Shown here: positions 46,057 through 55,211 of the stretch, in pieces
Position numbering within the stretch: the stretch's first letter is position 1
Layout of the letters: each line of letters opens with the position of its first letter
Assembly: GCA_016870865.1 (NCBI GenBank)
Contig: VGAC01000002.1
Coordinates: forward strand, 108,462-172,461
Direction: 5' to 3'
Origin: Actinomycetota bacterium
Lineage (GTDB): Bacteria; Actinomycetota; Acidimicrobiia; Acidimicrobiales; Ilumatobacteraceae
Length of the DNA stretch: 64,000 nt
Notes under the pieces: generated by a model
Databases searched by the model: none
The model's input: only the letters and a program-made list of their open reading frames with translations
What the model was told of the DNA's origin: nothing
Position numbers and translations under genes: made by a program

Positions 46057-46830
46057 ATGGAAACCCAGTACTGCCTCGTCGAGAAAAAGAACCACGTCAT
46101 GACGGTCCGCCTGAACCGTCCCGAACGGCTCAACGCAATGCACCCTCCCGCGAACATCGAACTGGGCCTCGTCTTCGACGACTTCGAAGCCGACGACGAC
46201 ATGTGGGTCGCCGTCATCACCGGTGAGGGTCGGGGCTTCTGCGCGGGTAACGACCTGCGCTACCAAGCCGAGGGCGGCAAGCGCGATCCGATGCCCCGCG
46301 GCTTTGGCGGATTGACGTCGCGATGGGACATGGAAAAGCCCGTCATCGCAGCCGTGAACGGCGTCGCCATGGGCGGCGGATTCGAAATCGCCCTTGCCTG
46401 CGACATCATCCTCGCCTCCGACAAGGCCGTGTTCGCCCTCCCCGAACCCAAGGTCGGCCTCGCCGCCCTTGCCGGTGGGCTCAACCGGCTACCCCGCCAC
46501 ATCGGCCCGAAGAGGGCGCTCGGGATGATCCTCACGGGGCGTCATGTCTCGGCACGAGAGGGCTACGAACTGGGTTTCGTGACCGCCGTCGTGCCCCACG
46601 ACGAATTGATGGAACGGACCCGGGAATGGGTCGACCAGATCCTCGCCTGCTCACCTTTGTCGGTGCGGGCCAGCAAAGACCTGGTGTACCGCAGCCTGTC
46701 CACGGCCTCGCTGCGCGAGTCGATGGAAGCCACCTACGACTCGGTGCGCCGGCTCCAGCGGAGCGAAGACTTCGTCGAGGGACCCAAGGCATTTTCTGAA
46801 AAACGTCCACCCCAGTGGAAGGGTCGCTGA
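46057..46830 (+). CDS. Enoyl-CoA hydratase
   Basis: 257-residue crotonase from ATG 46057. Oxyanion-hole segments GRGFCAGNDLRY and NGVAMGGGFEIALACD; both catalytic glutamates are present (GGGFE and LPEPKVG), unlike the crotonase at 6812. The C-terminus FSEKRPPQWKGR is typical. Acts on an acyl-CoA of unknown identity. Stands alone, followed by a terminator. Confidence 0.92.
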   Translation: METQYCLVEKKNHVMTVRLNRPERLNAMHPPANIELGLVFDDFEADDDMWVAVITGEGRGFCAGNDLRYQAEGGKRDPMPRGFGGLTSRWDMEKPVIAAVNGVAMGGGFEIALACDIILASDKAVFALPEPKVGLAALAGGLNRLPRHIGPKRALGMILTGRHVSAREGYELGFVTAVVPHDELMERTREWVDQILACSPLSVRASKDLVYRSLSTASLRESMEATYDSVRRLQRSEDFVEGPKAFSEKRPPQWKGR

Positions 46831-46850
46831 ACCTGGCCCCCCGCGAACGA

Positions 46851-46870
46851 CCCGAAAAAATCGGGCTTTT
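46851..46870 (+). terminator. Rho-independent terminator after enoyl-CoA hydratase gene
   Basis: CCCGA-AAAAA-TCGGG hairpin followed by CTTTTC, 20 bp after the stop codon and 50 bp before the HU start. Confidence 0.7.
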
Positions 46871-46920
46871 CGCCACGGGTATCACCCACTTGGTCGTGCC
46901 GATCTAATAGTTTTAGGTTC

Positions 46921-47310
46921 ATGAAGAAGCGTGACCTCATCCAAGCAGTAGCCATCCACGCCGACGTCGACAACAAGACGGCGGCCAAACTTGTCGAAGG
47001 AACGATCGACGTCATCCTTGCGAATGTCGCCAAGGGTGAAATCGTGAACATCTCCGGCTTTGCAAAGTTCGCCAAGATCAAGCGTCCAGCCCGCATGGCT
47101 CGCAACCCAGCGACCGGCGAGCAGATCAAGGTCAAGGCAAAGACCGTTGCCAAAATCACCGCACTCAAGGGCTTCAAGGACATCGCCCTGGGCGTGTCCC
47201 CTGCTCCGAAGTTGAACACGGTGCGCAAGGCAGCTCCCGCTCCGGCAAAGAAGGCCGCAGCAAAGAAGCCCGCAGCAAAGAGGGCTCCGGCCAAAAAAGG
47301 CAAGCGCTAG
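46921..47310 (+). CDS. hup: HU-type nucleoid protein with Lys/Ala tail
   Basis: 129 residues. The HU fold covers about 1-95: KRDLIQAVA at the start, GFAKFAKIKRPARMARNPATGEQI is the DNA-intercalating arm region (seen in parts), then KAKTVAKITALKGFKD. A tail of PAKKAAAKKPAAKRAPAKK units follows, like the histone-H1-like tail of mycobacterial HupB though shorter. Binds and bends DNA; tail lysines are acetylation sites in relatives. Confidence 0.95.
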   Translation: MKKRDLIQAVAIHADVDNKTAAKLVEGTIDVILANVAKGEIVNISGFAKFAKIKRPARMARNPATGEQIKVKAKTVAKITALKGFKDIALGVSPAPKLNTVRKAAPAPAKKAAAKKPAAKRAPAKKGKR

Positions 47311-47342
47311 TTCGCTCCGCTTTCCCCGGTACTACAGAAAGC

Positions 47343-47378
47343 AAGAAGCCCGGCCACAAGGCCGGGCTTCTTCCTTTT
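47343..47378. terminator. Bidirectional terminator between HU and lipoprotein genes
   Basis: Perfect 13-bp stem (AAGAAGCCCGGCC against GGCCGGGCTTCTT) with an ACAA loop, followed by TCCTTTTC; A/T-rich on both flanks, between convergent genes. Confidence 0.88.
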
Positions 47379-47401
47379 CTCGACTGAGGTTGACGTTGGA
47401 C

Positions 47402-48403
47402 TCAGCCCTTGCCTGGCTTCGGCGGTTGCTGACCAGGCTGCATCGTTCCGCCCTGACCAGGCTGCATCGTTCCGCCCTGACCAGGCTGCATCGTTCCGCC
47501 CTGACCAGGCTGCTTTCCGCCCTGACCAGGCTGCATCGTTCCGCCCTGACCAGGCTGCATCGTTCCGCCCTGACCAGGCTGCATTCCGCCCTGACCAGGT
47601 TGCTTTCCGCCCTGACCAGGTTGCATTCCGCCCTGACCAGGCTGGCCACCTTGCGGGCCACCCTCCTTGCCGCCGCTCGTGTCATACGCGAACATCATCT
47701 CGCATTCTGCCTCGGAACGCTTGAGAAGTGTCGAGCACATCTTCACCCACTTTGACTTTCCGAGCGTCAAGAAGTCGGGACCCATACCCGGACGGAACAT
47801 CAAAACACAATCGGCCATGTCGAAGATCTTCGTGCAGCTGTCGTCGAACTTCGTTAGGGGCTGCTTGATGTCCGACATTGCCGACTGCATCTCCGGGCTC
47901 ACAGTGTCGGTTGTTTCCCCGCCGAACGCTTCGGTATCGTCGTCAGCGAAATCGGTGTCGTCTTCAGCGGATTCGGTGCTGTACACCACCTCGAACTCGG
48001 CTGAGATGACTTCGGGCGACTTCCCGCTGCGGGGTGCAAAGACTCGGTATTGATACGGGCCGTCAAGCCATAAACCGTCCTCGTCGGTGGAAAGGACTTC
48101 GAAATTGGCCCTGCCGCGCTTGGCGACCATCGAATCGATATCGAACCACTTACCATCGTCGGTCAACACCTGCAATGCAGCCTTGCGTGTGGTCCTGCCA
48201 AGCTTGACCGAAATCACACAGTCGTCTTCGTCGACTCCCTCGATCATTTCTCCGTCGTCGCAACTTCCCTCTGCGAGGACCGCCGCACGTTTGCCGAGTG
48301 CGGCATTTTTCACCCTGCCCGTCGAGGATTCAGTCCCTCCGCAGGCGCTGAGAAGAACCGCCGCGCTTGTGCCGACGGCAAACAGTAATTTGCGCTTGTT
48401 CAT
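47402..48403 (-). CDS. Lipoprotein with C-terminal QPGQGG repeats
   Basis: 333 residues from ATG 48403 (GGGAGAAG ribosome site). Signal peptide with lipobox LLSACG, a beta-rich domain of about 110 residues (SVKLGRTTRKAALQVL, QYRVFAPRSGKSPEV: fibronectin-like look), an Asp/Glu-rich segment, a Cys-containing helical part (CTKIFDMADCVLMF), and about ten QPGQGG(T)M/K repeats ending PPKPGKG. The tail is flexible, without charge except Lys, and could bind cell wall. Family not recognised. An upstream extension to 48649 has no coding character. Confidence 0.85.
   Translation of the reverse strand: MNKRKLLFAVGTSAAVLLSACGGTESSTGRVKNAALGKRAAVLAEGSCDDGEMIEGVDEDDCVISVKLGRTTRKAALQVLTDDGKWFDIDSMVAKRGRANFEVLSTDEDGLWLDGPYQYRVFAPRSGKSPEVISAEFEVVYSTESAEDDTDFADDDTEAFGGETTDTVSPEMQSAMSDIKQPLTKFDDSCTKIFDMADCVLMFRPGMGPDFLTLGKSKWVKMCSTLLKRSEAECEMMFAYDTSGGKEGGPQGGQPGQGGMQPGQGGKQPGQGGMQPGQGGTMQPGQGGTMQPGQGGKQPGQGGTMQPGQGGTMQPGQGGTMQPGQQPPKPGKG
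47429..47645 (-). repeat. 21/24-bp tandem repeat in lipoprotein gene
   Basis: About ten direct repeats sharing the core CCGCCCTGACCAGGCTGC; 24-bp units add ATCGTT, others are 21 bp. All keep the reading frame of the QPGQGG tail. Copies are nearly identical at third positions, which indicates recent expansion or gene conversion. Confidence 0.92.
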
Positions 48404-48706
48404 GACATCACTTCTCCCTTCAACACCCCGTCCGGTCGACGGGCGTGAATTTCCCTCAAACGGGAACATACAGCACTTTTGCGACTCGTTTTGGTCAGGG
48501 TTGGGACCCGCAGTCGAAGCCGGGGCGTTGTGCCGCATATCGGACCGCGAGCGCACGTTCTGGGCGAGTTTCCGTATTCGAGGGCCTTTGCCGCGCGAAT
48601 CGACGAGCAACTCGCCCGCTCCATCAGTGATCTCGACCCACCGTTCCACCAGGCGTGGGATTCCACCCGGTGACGACCGCGAGAAAACGACGCCGTGTCG
48701 AGGGTT
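48404..48706. other. Intergenic region, 303 bp
   Basis: Between the start of the repeat lipoprotein and the end of the kinase-like gene, both on the minus strand. It must carry the lipoprotein promoter. A 6-bp hairpin (CCCGTC/GACGGG at 48427-48443) lies in the leader. I see no gene or RNA structure in the rest. Confidence 0.5.
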
Positions 48707-49810
48707 TCAACTCGGGATGCGTGCCAGCAACCCGCGATCAATCACCGCCGCAATCGCACGCTCGAGGCCGACGATCGCCATGCGACGATCACGTTCACTG
48801 GATGGCACGAACGCACCCGCGATGAGGATGTTGAAACTCATGATGAACAACAGGCCGACGTCGTAGTCGTCGCGGATCTGTTCGATCGTGTAGTCCTCCA
48901 CACCGTGTTCCACCATCTTCAGGCGGTAGTACTCGAGATACTCGTTCTCGATCGCCCGACGAACTTCGACCTCAAGGCTCGTAGCTGCCAGCCAGGCGAG
49001 GTCCTGCAGCGGATTCGACACCATGACGTTCTGCCAGTCGATCATGATGACGGGCAGCGACTCGGGGCGGCCGTTGCCGAACATTGCGTTGTCCATCTTC
49101 ACGTCGCCATGGATGAAGGTCATCTTGCGGTTGCCCATCTCTTTCATGATTTTCTTGAACGAAGCCACGTAGCGCGGCAACGCGTCGAGAAGTTCCGGCG
49201 GGAAACACTCGGGAAAGTTCTTGACGGCCTGTTCCCACGTGCCGAAAAACCCCGGACTGAACCCTTCGATGTATTCGTCGGAGTCGAAAGTCATCATGTG
49301 ACCGAATTTTTCCCGCCAGTTGTCGTAGAAGCGGGCGTGCAACGGCGAGATTGCATCGATCACCATTTTCACTTGGTCGAGAGTCACACCCTTCACCTGG
49401 TCTCCAACGTCGTACCCAACAAGGTCCTCGATGACCACGGCATTGCCACCCGTCACCGGGTCCATCCGGGCGAAGTAGCACTTCGTCCTTGGCATGTCGA
49501 CTTCGTTAGCGATCTCGTTGAAGAAGCCAACCTCGCGTTCATACATCTTCGTGTTGTTCGCGATCTGGCGATTCTCGGCGTTCTTGTGGGCGAACTTGAT
49601 CACCAACGTCGGCGGCCCGGCACCCGGGTGGCTGTACGTGAGGAACACCCGTACGACCTCACCCAACACGCCGATCACCTCGCCAACGGGCTTCACCTCG
49701 AAGGAAATCAGGCGTTCGCTGGTGGCAAGATCGCCGCCCGCACGAATCAGCCCTTCGAGCCACTCGACCGTGAGAAGTTCCGGACGAACCGGAAATGATG
49801 AATCTGCCAC
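48707..49810 (-). CDS. Aminoglycoside phosphotransferase/choline kinase-like protein
   Basis: 367 residues of the APH kinase-like fold. The catalytic loop is FIHGDVKMDNAMFG (Asp as base, Asn for metal), and the following metal motif is IMIDWQNVMVSNPLQDLAWL; the N-lobe Lys is in TLVIKFAHKN. Large actinobacterial paralogue groups of this kind phosphorylate small alcohols or sterol-related compounds; the substrate here is unknown. Stands alone. Confidence 0.87.
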   Translation of the reverse strand: MADSSFPVRPELLTVEWLEGLIRAGGDLATSERLISFEVKPVGEVIGVLGEVVRVFLTYSHPGAGPPTLVIKFAHKNAENRQIANNTKMYEREVGFFNEIANEVDMPRTKCYFARMDPVTGGNAVVIEDLVGYDVGDQVKGVTLDQVKMVIDAISPLHARFYDNWREKFGHMMTFDSDEYIEGFSPGFFGTWEQAVKNFPECFPPELLDALPRYVASFKKIMKEMGNRKMTFIHGDVKMDNAMFGNGRPESLPVIMIDWQNVMVSNPLQDLAWLAATSLEVEVRRAIENEYLEYYRLKMVEHGVEDYTIEQIRDDYDVGLLFIMSFNILIAGAFVPSSERDRRMAIVGLERAIAAVIDRGLLARIPS

Positions 49811-49939
49811 GATGCCCCTGCCTTGCGTGATATTCGACGAATCCCGGGGCTCATTCTTGCCGATTCAAGGACGGCCCTCGACCCGCCGGACCGCAAGCAC
49901 GGTGACGCCTGCAAGACGATTCGTCGGTAGTTTCCGAGT

Positions 49940-50425
49940 GTGTTCGCCTCCCCCCGCGCACAACGCGCCCTTGCCGTGGCACAGTTCGCATCGACGTGGT
50001 TCCTCGTCGGCCTGATGTGGACGATCCACTTCATCCACTACGCGCTCTTCCCCAAGGTGGGCTCCGACGACTTCGTCGCCTTTGAAAACGCCCACGTCGA
50101 TCGCATCGGCAATCTGCTGTTGCTGCCGTGGTTGACCGAGGGTGGCACGCTGCTCGGCCTGCTCGCACTTGCGTTCCTCGGCTCGCGCCGCGACCTTCGC
50201 ATTCCCACGGCTGTCAACGCGATCGCGATGGGTGTCGTTCTCGCCATCAGCGGTTTCTGGTCGGCACCCGCCCACGGTGACTTGATGAAAGGCTTCGACC
50301 AGGAGATCTACGACCGTCTGATGACCGCCGACCTGGTTCGCACCTTCGCCTGGACGGCGTGCGGCTTCACCGCCGTGTGGATTCTCGTGCGCCTGTGGAA
50401 CAACCCCGAGGGAACGGCGCGATGA
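49940..50425 (+). CDS. Four-helix integral membrane protein
   Basis: 161 residues from GTG 49940 with four predicted membrane helices (for example FASTWFLVGLMWTIHFIHY, LLGLLALAFLGS). Histidines in helix 1 (IHFIHYALFP) and the motif NAHVDRIG recall small DUF1772-like membrane proteins; function unknown. Stop overlaps the SRPBCC gene (ATGA). Confidence 0.82.
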   Translation: MFASPRAQRALAVAQFASTWFLVGLMWTIHFIHYALFPKVGSDDFVAFENAHVDRIGNLLLLPWLTEGGTLLGLLALAFLGSRRDLRIPTAVNAIAMGVVLAISGFWSAPAHGDLMKGFDQEIYDRLMTADLVRTFAWTACGFTAVWILVRLWNNPEGTAR

Positions 50426-50964
50426 TCCTCGAACGTTGGGGTTCGACCCCCGAGGAGCAGGCATCCGGAGTGGTCGGTGACGACCTCTGTCCGAGCGCCC
50501 GCATCGTTGCGACGCGCTGCATCACGATCCCCGCGCCACCCGAGCAGGTGTTCCCCTGGCTGCGACAGATGGGCTTTGGTCGCGCGGGTTGGTACAGCTA
50601 CGACTGGATCGACAACCTTGGCCGCAAAAGTGCGACGACGATCAAGGAGCACTGGCAGACGCTCAACGCAGGAGAAACTCTGCCGGGTGGCGTGGCCGAC
50701 TTCGAAGCCGTCATCGTCGACCCGCCGCGCGCACTTGTGATGCGTCTTGTACAAAGGGGCGCCGCATCACGACGCGTCGACTTCACACTTGCCTATGAAT
50801 TGCGCGACTGCCCTGCGGGGACCCGCCTCGTCACACGTATGCGCGCACGAATCGACACACCGGGTGGGAAAATCATCGAAAAGTTCCTGCTCGCCCCCGG
50901 AGACGGCATCTTGTTGCGCAAGCAGCTGCTCAATGTTGCGGCACGCGCATCCAAGGGGAACTAG
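50422..50964 (+). CDS. SRPBCC (START/Bet v1-like) domain protein
   Basis: 180 residues from ATG 50422. The pattern ITIPAPPEQVFPWLRQMGFGRAGWYSYDWIDN (seen in parts) is typical of polyketide cyclase/SRPBCC-fold proteins, which bind hydrophobic ligands. A C-terminal amphipathic stretch is present. Coupled to the membrane protein upstream, so the two likely work together. Ligand unknown. Confidence 0.82.
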   Translation: MILERWGSTPEEQASGVVGDDLCPSARIVATRCITIPAPPEQVFPWLRQMGFGRAGWYSYDWIDNLGRKSATTIKEHWQTLNAGETLPGGVADFEAVIVDPPRALVMRLVQRGAASRRVDFTLAYELRDCPAGTRLVTRMRARIDTPGGKIIEKFLLAPGDGILLRKQLLNVAARASKGN

Positions 50965-51085
50965 CGGCGCCGACGCGCAAGTCCCCCACCGAAACGGAAC
51001 ACGCCGCCCGCAACCCCCGGACCGCCCGACCAAACCCACTGGATTTCCAGTCTACGCTCGGAACTCTCGACACCAAGGGGGGTTC

Positions 51086-51940
51086 ATGTCAGAACGGTTG
51101 AGAGGTCTGGAGGGCAAGTGTGTCCTCATCACCGGTGGTGGAAAGGGTCAGGGCGCCAACCATGCCCGCGCTTTTGCGGCCGCGGGTTGTGATGTTGCCG
51201 TGCTCGACATCGACCACGACATTGCCAACATCTACGCGCTGTCAACCCGCGAGATGATTGCCGAGACGGTAAAGGAGGTCGAGTCCTGCGGCCGGCAGGC
51301 CGTCGGTGTTGTGGCCGATCTCCGTGATGAAATGCAGGTCAAGAAAGCCGTGGAAGAGGTGATCGAACGTCTCGGTCGCGTCGACATCGTGGTGAACAAC
51401 GCCGGCGTGGCCGCCCTCGACACGATCCACGACATGCGATCCGACGTGCTCCACGCCGTGATCGATTCGAACTTGAAGGGTGCGATGTTCGTTGCCAAGT
51501 ACACGGTCGCGCCGATGATCGGGCGCCACCTCAACGGGGAGGAATCGGGGAAGATCATCAACATCGCCTCGGCGGTCGTCGGTTCGGGTCATGCGATGCT
51601 CTCCCACTACGTTGCGTCTAAACATGGCATAGTCGGTCTCACCTCGGCGTGGGCGATGGAGTTGAGCGAGTTCAACATCAACGTGAACGCGATCTGCCCC
51701 GGCACGATCGAGCCCGGCCCGGGGCGCGGATCGGGCATGGTGCAGGGCCTGTCGGCCGTCATGGACATGCCGCCGATGGAGGCCTACGAGACGTTCTCCG
51801 GGCAGGGCAACATGGCGGGCTCAAAATGGCGCTGCACGTCACAGGACATCACTGACATGACGCTGTTTCTTGCGTCCGACAACGCACGCGTCATCACGGG
51901 GGCGATCATTCCCGTTGATGGCGGCCAGATGGCGAAATAG
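51086..51940 (+). CDS. Short-chain dehydrogenase/reductase
   Basis: 284 residues from ATG 51086 with ribosome site AAGGGGGG. Rossmann motif TGGGKGQGANHA, NNAG in VVNNAGVAAL, and catalytic Ser/Tyr/Lys in IASAVV...HYVASKHG. The insert after the first strand (HDIANIYALSTREM) is as in actinobacterial SDRs that use mycofactocin or tightly bound NAD. Substrate unknown. Confidence 0.9.
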   Translation: MSERLRGLEGKCVLITGGGKGQGANHARAFAAAGCDVAVLDIDHDIANIYALSTREMIAETVKEVESCGRQAVGVVADLRDEMQVKKAVEEVIERLGRVDIVVNNAGVAALDTIHDMRSDVLHAVIDSNLKGAMFVAKYTVAPMIGRHLNGEESGKIINIASAVVGSGHAMLSHYVASKHGIVGLTSAWAMELSEFNINVNAICPGTIEPGPGRGSGMVQGLSAVMDMPPMEAYETFSGQGNMAGSKWRCTSQDITDMTLFLASDNARVITGAIIPVDGGQMAK

Positions 51941-51954
51941 CCGCCGCATCGAAC

Positions 51955-52299
51955 TCAACGGCCGACGTAGGCCAGCCACGATTCCTCCGACCAGTGTGAA
52001 CGCAATTCGGTGGTCACGAAATCGCTCGTCCACTGCACCATTTCGAAGAAGGGAAAATCGACCGACATCACCTCGGTGAATGCCATTCCGTCGAGCAGCA
52101 GGGCTGCGTCGTCGATTCCCATCCACACCGCCTCGCCCTCCGGCAGACCACTCAGGCGCATCTGCAGATCCACTATTGCTTCCGCGTCCCATCGCGCCAC
52201 CATGTTTCCCTCCATCAACTGGTCGGTCATGATGTTCAAGATCTCGAACAGCGCCGATACCGCATCGGCCTCGAAGACGATCTCGCGCGGCTCAATCAC
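51955..52299 (-). CDS. Hypothetical acidic protein
   Basis: 114 residues, strongly acidic, no membrane segment. Regular helix patterns (VSALFEILNIMTDQL, WDAEAIVDLQMRL) suggest a real folded protein. Convergent with the SDR gene. Family not recognised. Confidence 0.6.
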   Translation of the reverse strand: MIEPREIVFEADAVSALFEILNIMTDQLMEGNMVARWDAEAIVDLQMRLSGLPEGEAVWMGIDDAALLLDGMAFTEVMSVDFPFFEMVQWTSDFVTTELRSHWSEESWLAYVGR

Positions 52300-52598
52300 G
52301 TCGTTTCACCATCGCTCTCGAATCGTCGTTTTTCGGGCAGACGGTGGCATGACCAAATACGTTACGGCCTTCGAAACACGCGACCTGCGGCGCTCGGGGA
52401 CCACCCCGACCCGAGTGTTTGTCTTGTCTCGCACGGCTCGACGATCGCAGTCGCTGTCTGCATGCTCAGGGCCTTTGACCGACAGGTGGACTGGCCCCCG
52501 TGAAGACTCGCCGTGGTCCGAGAGACACAAGCGCCGAGATTTGGATCCCCCCGGAGAAGGCCCGTCGCGGACGGGCACGATGCCGTAGCCTGAGCGTC
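52300..52598. other. Intergenic region, about 300 bp
   Basis: Between the divergent acidic protein and hisI. It contains a perfect 7-bp hairpin (GCCCGTC-GCG-GACGGGC, 52560-52576), 23 bp before the hisI start, that could affect hisI translation or be part of an operator. No further gene seen. Confidence 0.45.
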
Positions 52599-53084
52599 GT
52601 GGTTTCCCCTGCGCACCGTTGGTATGCCCCACGCACGAGTGTGGAACAAGTCGAAGAAGGTCGCGTCCTGGCTCCGAAGTTCGACAGGGACGGCCTGATT
52701 CCCGTGGTGACCACGGATTACGACACCGGTGAGGTGCTGATGCTGGCAAACATGAACGCCGAAGCATTCGCAAAGACGATTGAACTAGGTGAGGCGGTCT
52801 ATTTCAGTCGCAGCCGCCAAGAGTTGTGGCACAAGGGCGCGACGAGCGGTCTTGTGCAAAGGGTGCGTGAGATTCTCATCGACGACGACCAGGACTCGGT
52901 GTGGCTGCGCGTCGATGTGCAGGGTGGCGCGAGTTGCCACGTCGGGTATCGCTCGTGCTTCTACCGCAGCGTGCCGATTTCCCCCGACGTCGATGAACCG
53001 CTCGGCCTCACCTTCACGATGACGGAGAAGGTCTTCGACCCCCAGGCCGTCTATGGTGACGCACCGAATCCGACCAAGTTGTAG
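52599..53084 (+). CDS. hisI: Phosphoribosyl-AMP cyclohydrolase HisI
   Basis: About 161 residues from GTG 52599 (GTG 52641 is an alternative nearer the usual 115-130 length). Metal and substrate motifs: [27 protein letters not shown], and the Zn-site [18 protein letters not shown]. Third step of histidine synthesis. No other his gene is in the window. Convergent with mogA. Confidence 0.92.
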   Translation: MVSPAHRWYAPRTSVEQVEEGRVLAPKFDRDGLIPVVTTDYDTGEVLMLANMNAEAFAKTIELGEAVYFSRSRQELWHKGATSGLVQRVREILIDDDQDSVWLRVDVQGGASCHVGYRSCFYRSVPISPDVDEPLGLTFTMTEKVFDPQAVYGDAPNPTKL

Positions 53085-53102
53085 CGGAGCCACACCGCGG
53101 CG

Positions 53103-53672
53103 CTAGGCGCCCTTTGGTCGAAAAGCGGCGAGTTCGCCGTTCATTTCCAATCGGGCACCGCCGATCAAGTCGACGCAATATGGGATCGCCGGCAACACGG
53201 CCGTCAAGCAGTCGGCGATTGACGAGGGCTTTCCGGGCAGGTTCACAATCAGCGACGAGCCGCGAATGCCCGCGGTCTGGCGCGAGAGAATCGCTGTCGG
53301 CACCACCTTGAGTGAGACGGCACGCATCAACTCGCCGAAGCCCGGCATCATCTTGTCGCACACCTGCTCGGTTGCCTCGGGTGTCACATCGCGCTGTGCG
53401 GGGCCGGTGCCGCCGGTGGTGACGATCACATCGCAGCGTTCTTGATCTGCCAAATCGACCAGGGTCTGGGCAATCGTGGCCACATCGTCGTTGATGACAC
53501 GTGTTACCGCCTCCCACTCGCTGGTGAGGTGTCGGGAGAGAAACTCCCTGATTGCCGGGCCGCCCTTGTCTTCGTATAGGCCGGCTGACGCACGATCGCT
53601 GACGGTCACGATGCCGATACGTGCTACCGCGAGTGGGCCGGAGTCCGAGACCGATGCTCTGGTCGTAGTCAC
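53103..53672 (-). CDS. mogA: Molybdopterin adenylyltransferase MogA/MoaB
   Basis: About 189 residues from GTG 53672 (ATG 53711 and 53705 also possible). MoCF-binding fold: IGIVTVSDRASAG, DVIVTTGGTGPAQRDVTPEA and IVNLPGKPSS. It adenylates molybdopterin before Mo insertion, so this cell makes molybdenum enzymes; none is in the window. Confidence 0.92.
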   Translation of the reverse strand: MTTTRASVSDSGPLAVARIGIVTVSDRASAGLYEDKGGPAIREFLSRHLTSEWEAVTRVINDDVATIAQTLVDLADQERCDVIVTTGGTGPAQRDVTPEATEQVCDKMMPGFGELMRAVSLKVVPTAILSRQTAGIRGSSLIVNLPGKPSSIADCLTAVLPAIPYCVDLIGGARLEMNGELAAFRPKGA

Positions 53673-53987
53673 GACGTTGAAAATAACAGTGAAGCCACGC
53701 GACATCACCACACGCGACAGGCCTTCGTCTGGCGGGTCGAGTGGTCACCCGACGGGCGCTGAACCGTCACCGGCGCCCATGGCGGGACCCCATCGACTTG
53801 CGGCCCTGCCCCACCACCGATGCCGGTGGAGTGATCGACTCTCAGGCGCGCGTCCACGCGCCGTTGTGTGCCGCGAGCAACTCCGCCATACGACCATCGA
53901 ACCCGTGCCTTTGCTGTGGCTCTGGGGTAGCCTGAGGGCATCGAATTTCAAATTTCCGACCTTGCCCCCCGAGAGCTCGGGGTCGCG
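53673..53987. other. Intergenic region with in-frame extension of the GNAT-AAA gene
   Basis: Divergent promoter region of mogA and the GNAT-AAA+ gene. Open frames here on either strand look random. The last 48 bp (53940-53987) read in frame into the downstream gene and resemble the first strand of a GNAT domain (IEFQISDLAPRELGVAV), but start with ATC rather than a usual start codon. Confidence 0.45.
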
Positions 53988-55211
53988 GTGCGGCTGCTCG
54001 AAGACTTGCGCTCGGTTCCCGACAGCGGTGCCGTCGAAATCGCCCAGTTCATTGCAGACGTGAAAGACGGGGCCGTGGTCGTGGTGGCTCACGCCAAAGG
54101 GTTGCTCGTGGGACTGGTCGGCGCTCGTGTCGCAGGAGACCGCGCGTGGACCCAACTCGTGGCGATCCATCCCGAATGGCGAAATCTGGGAATCGGCTCT
54201 GCTCTTTCGGCGGGACTCGAGAATCGACTCCTACATCTCGGGGTGCGTCGCGTCTCCGCCCTCATGGGACCGGGTCAGGTCGGGGAGCAGGCGCTTTTGA
54301 ACCGGGGCTTCGTGCCCGTTGAGGGCCTGAAACTGTACGAGAAGTGCCTGTCATTGGAACCAAGTGAAGTTCGCATCATCGACAAGTGGGGTGGCGAGGT
54401 CTTCGACGGGCATCTGTGGGATCAACTCTCGGGGATGACGAGAGAACGTGAGGTGGTCAACCAGCGGATTGTCGCGCCCCTGTCCGATCCCGGCCTCGCG
54501 TCATCGGTGGGTCTCCGGCTCCCGAGTACGGTGCTCATGTTTGGTCCTCCCGGCACCGGCAAGACGACCTTCGCCAAGGCTCTGGCGAGCAAATTGCGTT
54601 GGCCTTTCATCGAGTTGCTGCCCTCGAAACTCGCCAGTGGCGACGGCACCTTGGCAAACGAACTTCGTGAGGCGTTCTTCGAGTTGAGCGGACTCGAGCA
54701 CGTTGTGATCTTCATCGACGAGTTCGACGAAATCGCTCCGGCGCGTGAACTACGACCGGCGGCGGCCGGGGTCGTCAACGAACTCTTGAAGTCGATTCCC
54801 GAACTTCGCCAACAGTCCGGAAAGTTGTTGATCTGTGCGACGAATTTCGTGGACACCATCGATCCGGCCGTGCTGCGTCCGGGGAGATTCGATTTTCTCA
54901 TCGGCATCGGCCCGCCGGACCTGGTCGCTCTCACCGCTTTGTGGTCACGGGCGCTCACCTTCATGAATTTCGATGGCACAAAAATCGCCGAGTCTCTCGC
55001 CAAGCGATCCGTCGGCTTCACCCCCGGCGACGTCGACCTGGCCGCGCAGCGTGCCGCAGCTTCAGCGTTCTCGCGTGCCCAAATCGAGGGGGGTGAACCC
55101 GTGGTGTCCGAGGACGACCTCCTGAGCGCCATCGGCAGAACCCGACCCTCGATTTCCCCCGAAATGGTGGAGGCCTTCAACGCCGAGGTCGTCAAGTTCG
55201 AACGCATCTGA
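53988..55211 (+). CDS. GNAT acetyltransferase-AAA+ ATPase fusion protein
   Basis: 407 residues from GTG 53988. Residues 1-120 are a GNAT domain with the acetyl-CoA loop RNLGIGSALS and the late NRGFVPVEGLKLYEK. Residues about 150-400 are an AAA+ module: Walker A GPPGTGKTT (187-195), Walker B VVIFIDEFDE, sensor 1 ICATNF, arginine-finger region LRPGRFD, and sensor 2 in the C-terminal lid. AAA+ of this type remodels protein partners. It converges on an aldehyde dehydrogenase homologue 70 bp away, a plausible partner. The GNAT first strand lies partly before the GTG. Confidence 0.85.
   Translation: MRLLEDLRSVPDSGAVEIAQFIADVKDGAVVVVAHAKGLLVGLVGARVAGDRAWTQLVAIHPEWRNLGIGSALSAGLENRLLHLGVRRVSALMGPGQVGEQALLNRGFVPVEGLKLYEKCLSLEPSEVRIIDKWGGEVFDGHLWDQLSGMTREREVVNQRIVAPLSDPGLASSVGLRLPSTVLMFGPPGTGKTTFAKALASKLRWPFIELLPSKLASGDGTLANELREAFFELSGLEHVVIFIDEFDEIAPARELRPAAAGVVNELLKSIPELRQQSGKLLICATNFVDTIDPAVLRPGRFDFLIGIGPPDLVALTALWSRALTFMNFDGTKIAESLAKRSVGFTPGDVDLAAQRAAASAFSRAQIEGGEPVVSEDDLLSAIGRTRPSISPEMVEAFNAEVVKFERI

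Noticed and set aside
47429..47645. Regular direct repeats resembling a CRISPR array
   Set aside because: Units are contiguous without unique spacers and encode an in-frame lipoprotein tail.
47390..47755. Plus-strand frame of LTRLHRSA repeats
   Set aside because: It is the antisense of the QPGQGG repeats.
53741..53935. 64-codon frame between mogA and the GNAT-AAA gene
   Set aside because: Composition is random-looking, rich in Arg/Pro/Cys, with no ribosome site.
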